A stretch of 15,130 nt of DNA from CAYVTD01 sp964577665 (GTDB lineage Bacteria > Bacteroidota > Ignavibacteria > Kapaibacteriales > UBA2268): positions 1-15,130 of the forward strand of contig CAZOBD010000091.1 of NCBI GenBank assembly GCA_964577665.1, given 5' to 3'. Made by a program: the position numbers and the translations under genes. The notes beneath the pieces were generated by a model, which was given only the letters and a program-made list of their open reading frames with translations, was not told the DNA's origin and ran no database searches. This document shows, piece by piece, positions 13,237 to 15,130 of the stretch (positions are counted from its first letter, which is position 1; each line of letters opens with the position of its first letter).

Positions 13237-13571
13237 GGCATTAATAAAGTTTAAGAAATTCTTAAGTAATAAATAAAATTGGATATTAATCTGGGTTGAA
13301 ATATTAAAATGCTTATCAAATACTCCATTATGGGGATTAGTCTAAATAATAAGTAAAAAAAAAGAGTTATGCCAACACGGAAAATACATAGGAAACATTT
13401 ATATTTTTTTATGTCGGAAACGCTTAGTTAAATTGCACAATTAACTGAAATACAAAAGATTTAAAAGATTCTTTTTTTATTTGTAAAATAATTAATTTAA
13501 TATTTTGTAATTTGAAAAAAAGATTAAAGTTAGAACCAAAAGAAATATTTTTTAATAAATCGGAGGAAATT
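13237..13571. promoter_or_regulatory. upstream region of the repeat protein with two near-palindromes
   Basis: This stretch has no gene. TTAAGAAATTCTTAA (13251-13265) is a perfect palindrome around a central A. AGTTAAATTG (13426-13435) faces CAATTAACT (13438-13446), complementary except for one extra A. Either could bind a dimeric regulator. In AT-rich DNA such palindromes also arise by chance. I see no convincing -35/-10 pair. GGAGG (13562-13566), five nt before the ATG, is the ribosome binding site of the gene at 13572. Confidence 0.35.
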
Positions 13572-15130
13572 ATGGCGACAAGAGACGAATTGAAAGACCG
13601 CGAAGCAAAGGCATCTACGGTGGAAGAGACAATGGCGGTGGCAGCGGCGGCGCTTGAGGAGCCTGCCGACAAGGAATATGCCAAAGAGCTGGCGGAATCG
13701 GCTCAGCTCGACTGCCAAATGCCGCCAGATTACATAAAAGTGGCGGAAGTTTTTGCGAAATTGGGCGAAAAAGAGCTTGCAGAAGAGACTTATGAGGAAG
13801 CGGAAGACGCATGTTTCGAGGCGGGGGAGTTTGCCGAGCTGGGGCACAGCCTGGCGGTAAATCTGGGCGATAAGGAAAAAGCCAAGGAGCTTTTGGAAAG
13901 CGCCGCGGACGCAGCAAAAGAGATAAATGAATTTTTGAAAATATCGCAGTACGTGCAGCAAGACCTTGGAGATGAGGAACTTGCGGGTAAAATCCTTGAG
14001 AAAGTGGAAGGACAGTGCAAAAGTCTGGAAGATTACGTGAAGCTTGCCGAAAGCATAATGAAAGATCCTGAAAATAAGGACACAGCGAAGTCATTTTTCA
14101 AGAAAGCTGAGAAATTTGCCGATGATGTGGAGAATGCTTACAAATATGCCGAAGCGGCTCATAAGTTATTTGCAGATAAGGAATTTACAGGCGAAATACT
14201 GGAAGAAGCAGAAGGCGATGCGCAGTTTACAAAAGAGTATGTTCTTTTGGCTGCAGGCTGTCTGAACTGGATGGACGACAAGGAAAAAGCGGAGGAAATG
14301 ATGGAGCAGGCTTCTGACTTTGCGATGACCGGCGAAGAACACATAGATTTAGCGCGGGGACACATGACGCTCTTCCAAAATAAGGATGCGGCGGCGGAAG
14401 GCTTTAGAAAAGGCTTGGCAGAAATGACCGACAAGACATCTCTTCTTGAATTTGCAAAGATAATTGCCGCGGAACTGGAAGATACCGGGCTTGCAAAAGA
14501 GTTTTATGCCAAAGCCGAAAGCAAGATGACCTCTGCAAAAGATTTGACCGAGCTTGCAAAAGCGGTATTGGATGATTTGAAGGACAAGGAATATGCCGGA
14601 AAAATTTATGACAGAGCACAGGAATCAATTGAAGCGCCCGGGGAGCTGATTACCCTTGCTGATGAAATCATTAAGAACATTGATAATAAGGAGCAGGCGC
14701 GCGCAATTTACCGGAAATCATTCGGAATCATTGAAAAACTGGATCATTATTTCAATCTTTTACAAGAAGTGGATAAGAATCTGGGCGACAAGGATTTTGC
14801 AAAAGAGATACTTCTGAAAGCGGAAGAAAAAGCCGATTCTACTCCGGAATGGCTGAAGGTAACCGAAAGCATTATCGAAGTGTTAGGCGACAAGGAGTTT
14901 TCTGCAAGGGTGCTTGAAACCGCTGAGGTAAACGTAACCAGCCTCGATGAAATGCTGAAAGTAACCGAAGCCGTAACAAAGCATTTTACCGATGATGAAG
15001 AGTGGAACACCCGCGTAAAAGAAAAGCTGGAAAAGCGCAAAGAGAATCAGGATACTTATCAGAAATATCAGGCAATCGAGGATAAGGCAAAATATGTGCG
15101 CGATTATTTCAAATTGGTTGACGATATGAT
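13572..15130 (+). CDS. acidic TPR-like helical repeat protein, partial (continues past the window)
   Basis: An uninterrupted frame of 519 codons from an ATG with a strong ribosome binding site (GGAGG, 5-nt spacing) to the window edge, with no stop. There is no signal peptide or membrane segment, so it is cytoplasmic as far as seen. Nearly the whole product is about 13 repeats of 34 residues. Each begins near G/D-D-K-E, then A at position 6, hydrophobics at 9-10, K-A-E at about 12-14, and ends with a second helix of the type Y-x-x-L-A-E-x-I followed by L. Examples begin GEKELAEETYEEAE, GDKEKAKELLESA, GDEELAGKILEKVE, GDKDFAKEILLKAE and GDKEFSARVLETAE. The 34-residue period and helix-turn-helix pattern fit a TPR-like solenoid, usually a protein-binding scaffold. 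It is divergent from the outer-membrane protein gene. A more specific function cannot be given. Confidence 0.88.
   Translation, partial: MATRDELKDREAKASTVEETMAVAAAALEEPADKEYAKELAESAQLDCQMPPDYIKVAEVFAKLGEKELAEETYEEAEDACFEAGEFAELGHSLAVNLGDKEKAKELLESAADAAKEINEFLKISQYVQQDLGDEELAGKILEKVEGQCKSLEDYVKLAESIMKDPENKDTAKSFFKKAEKFADDVENAYKYAEAAHKLFADKEFTGEILEEAEGDAQFTKEYVLLAAGCLNWMDDKEKAEEMMEQASDFAMTGEEHIDLARGHMTLFQNKDAAAEGFRKGLAEMTDKTSLLEFAKIIAAELEDTGLAKEFYAKAESKMTSAKDLTELAKAVLDDLKDKEYAGKIYDRAQESIEAPGELITLADEIIKNIDNKEQARAIYRKSFGIIEKLDHYFNLLQEVDKNLGDKDFAKEILLKAEEKADSTPEWLKVTESIIEVLGDKEFSARVLETAEVNVTSLDEMLKVTEAVTKHFTDDEEWNTRVKEKLEKRKENQDTYQKYQAIEDKAKYVRDYFKLVDDM

Noticed and set aside
13424..14628. Several minus-strand open frames opposite the repeat protein
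   Set aside because: They are antisense shadows of the plus-strand coding frame from 13572, which has a strong ribosome binding site and clear periodic protein structure; the antisense products are arginine/proline/serine-rich with no domain.

Overview
The window is bacterial with compact coding blocks, and the genes look most like the Bacteroidota/Chlorobiota/Ignavibacteriota group. That placement is inferred from the gene families (split acyl-CoA carboxylase, AHQLGTPLSS-type histidine kinase, fused OtsAB) and from repeat types; there is no rRNA or marker gene to prove it. Coding DNA has moderate GC, while the two long spacers are very AT-rich. The sequence is a scaffold with two 100-N placeholder gaps, each inside a tandem repeat array.

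Layout. 1-315: hairpin-rich repeats and the leader of a trehalose operon. 316-3705 (+): a fused trehalose-6-phosphate synthase/phosphatase, then a TreT-like glycosyltransferase. 3702-4019 (-): a SugE/Gdx-type small exporter whose stop overlaps that of treT. 4077-4926 (+): a spaced inverted repeat, a strong sigma-54-type promoter, a 52-codon membrane peptide gene and an NlpC/P60 lipoprotein. 4923-8360 (-): 23S rRNA methyltransferase RlmB, an orphan histidine kinase, a paired palindromic repeat and histidyl-tRNA synthetase. 8361-9531: divergent spacer with palindromic repeats and 21-bp tandem array 1. 9532-11584 (+): biotin carboxylase and biotin carrier, closed by an intrinsic terminator. 11669-12301 (-): a small outer-membrane beta-barrel protein. 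12302-13571: divergent spacer with 21-bp tandem array 2. 13572 to the window end (+): a long acidic protein of 34-residue TPR-like helical repeats, still open at the edge.

The most unusual structure is the pair of 21-bp arrays. They have the same unit and the same internal architecture: a degenerate AT-rich left arm with ATCA at each step, a near-palindromic hinge, and a homogeneous core interrupted by the gap. Both lie in about 1.2-kb spacers between divergent genes, and both hold an exact 21-bp lattice (two DNA helical turns, seven codons) even where the sequence has decayed. Next to them are copies of a second repeat, a pair of inverted hairpins whose stems show compensatory base changes. 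The sigma-54-type promoter driving a previously unlisted small membrane peptide and a cell-wall hydrolase lipoprotein is the clearest regulatory finding.
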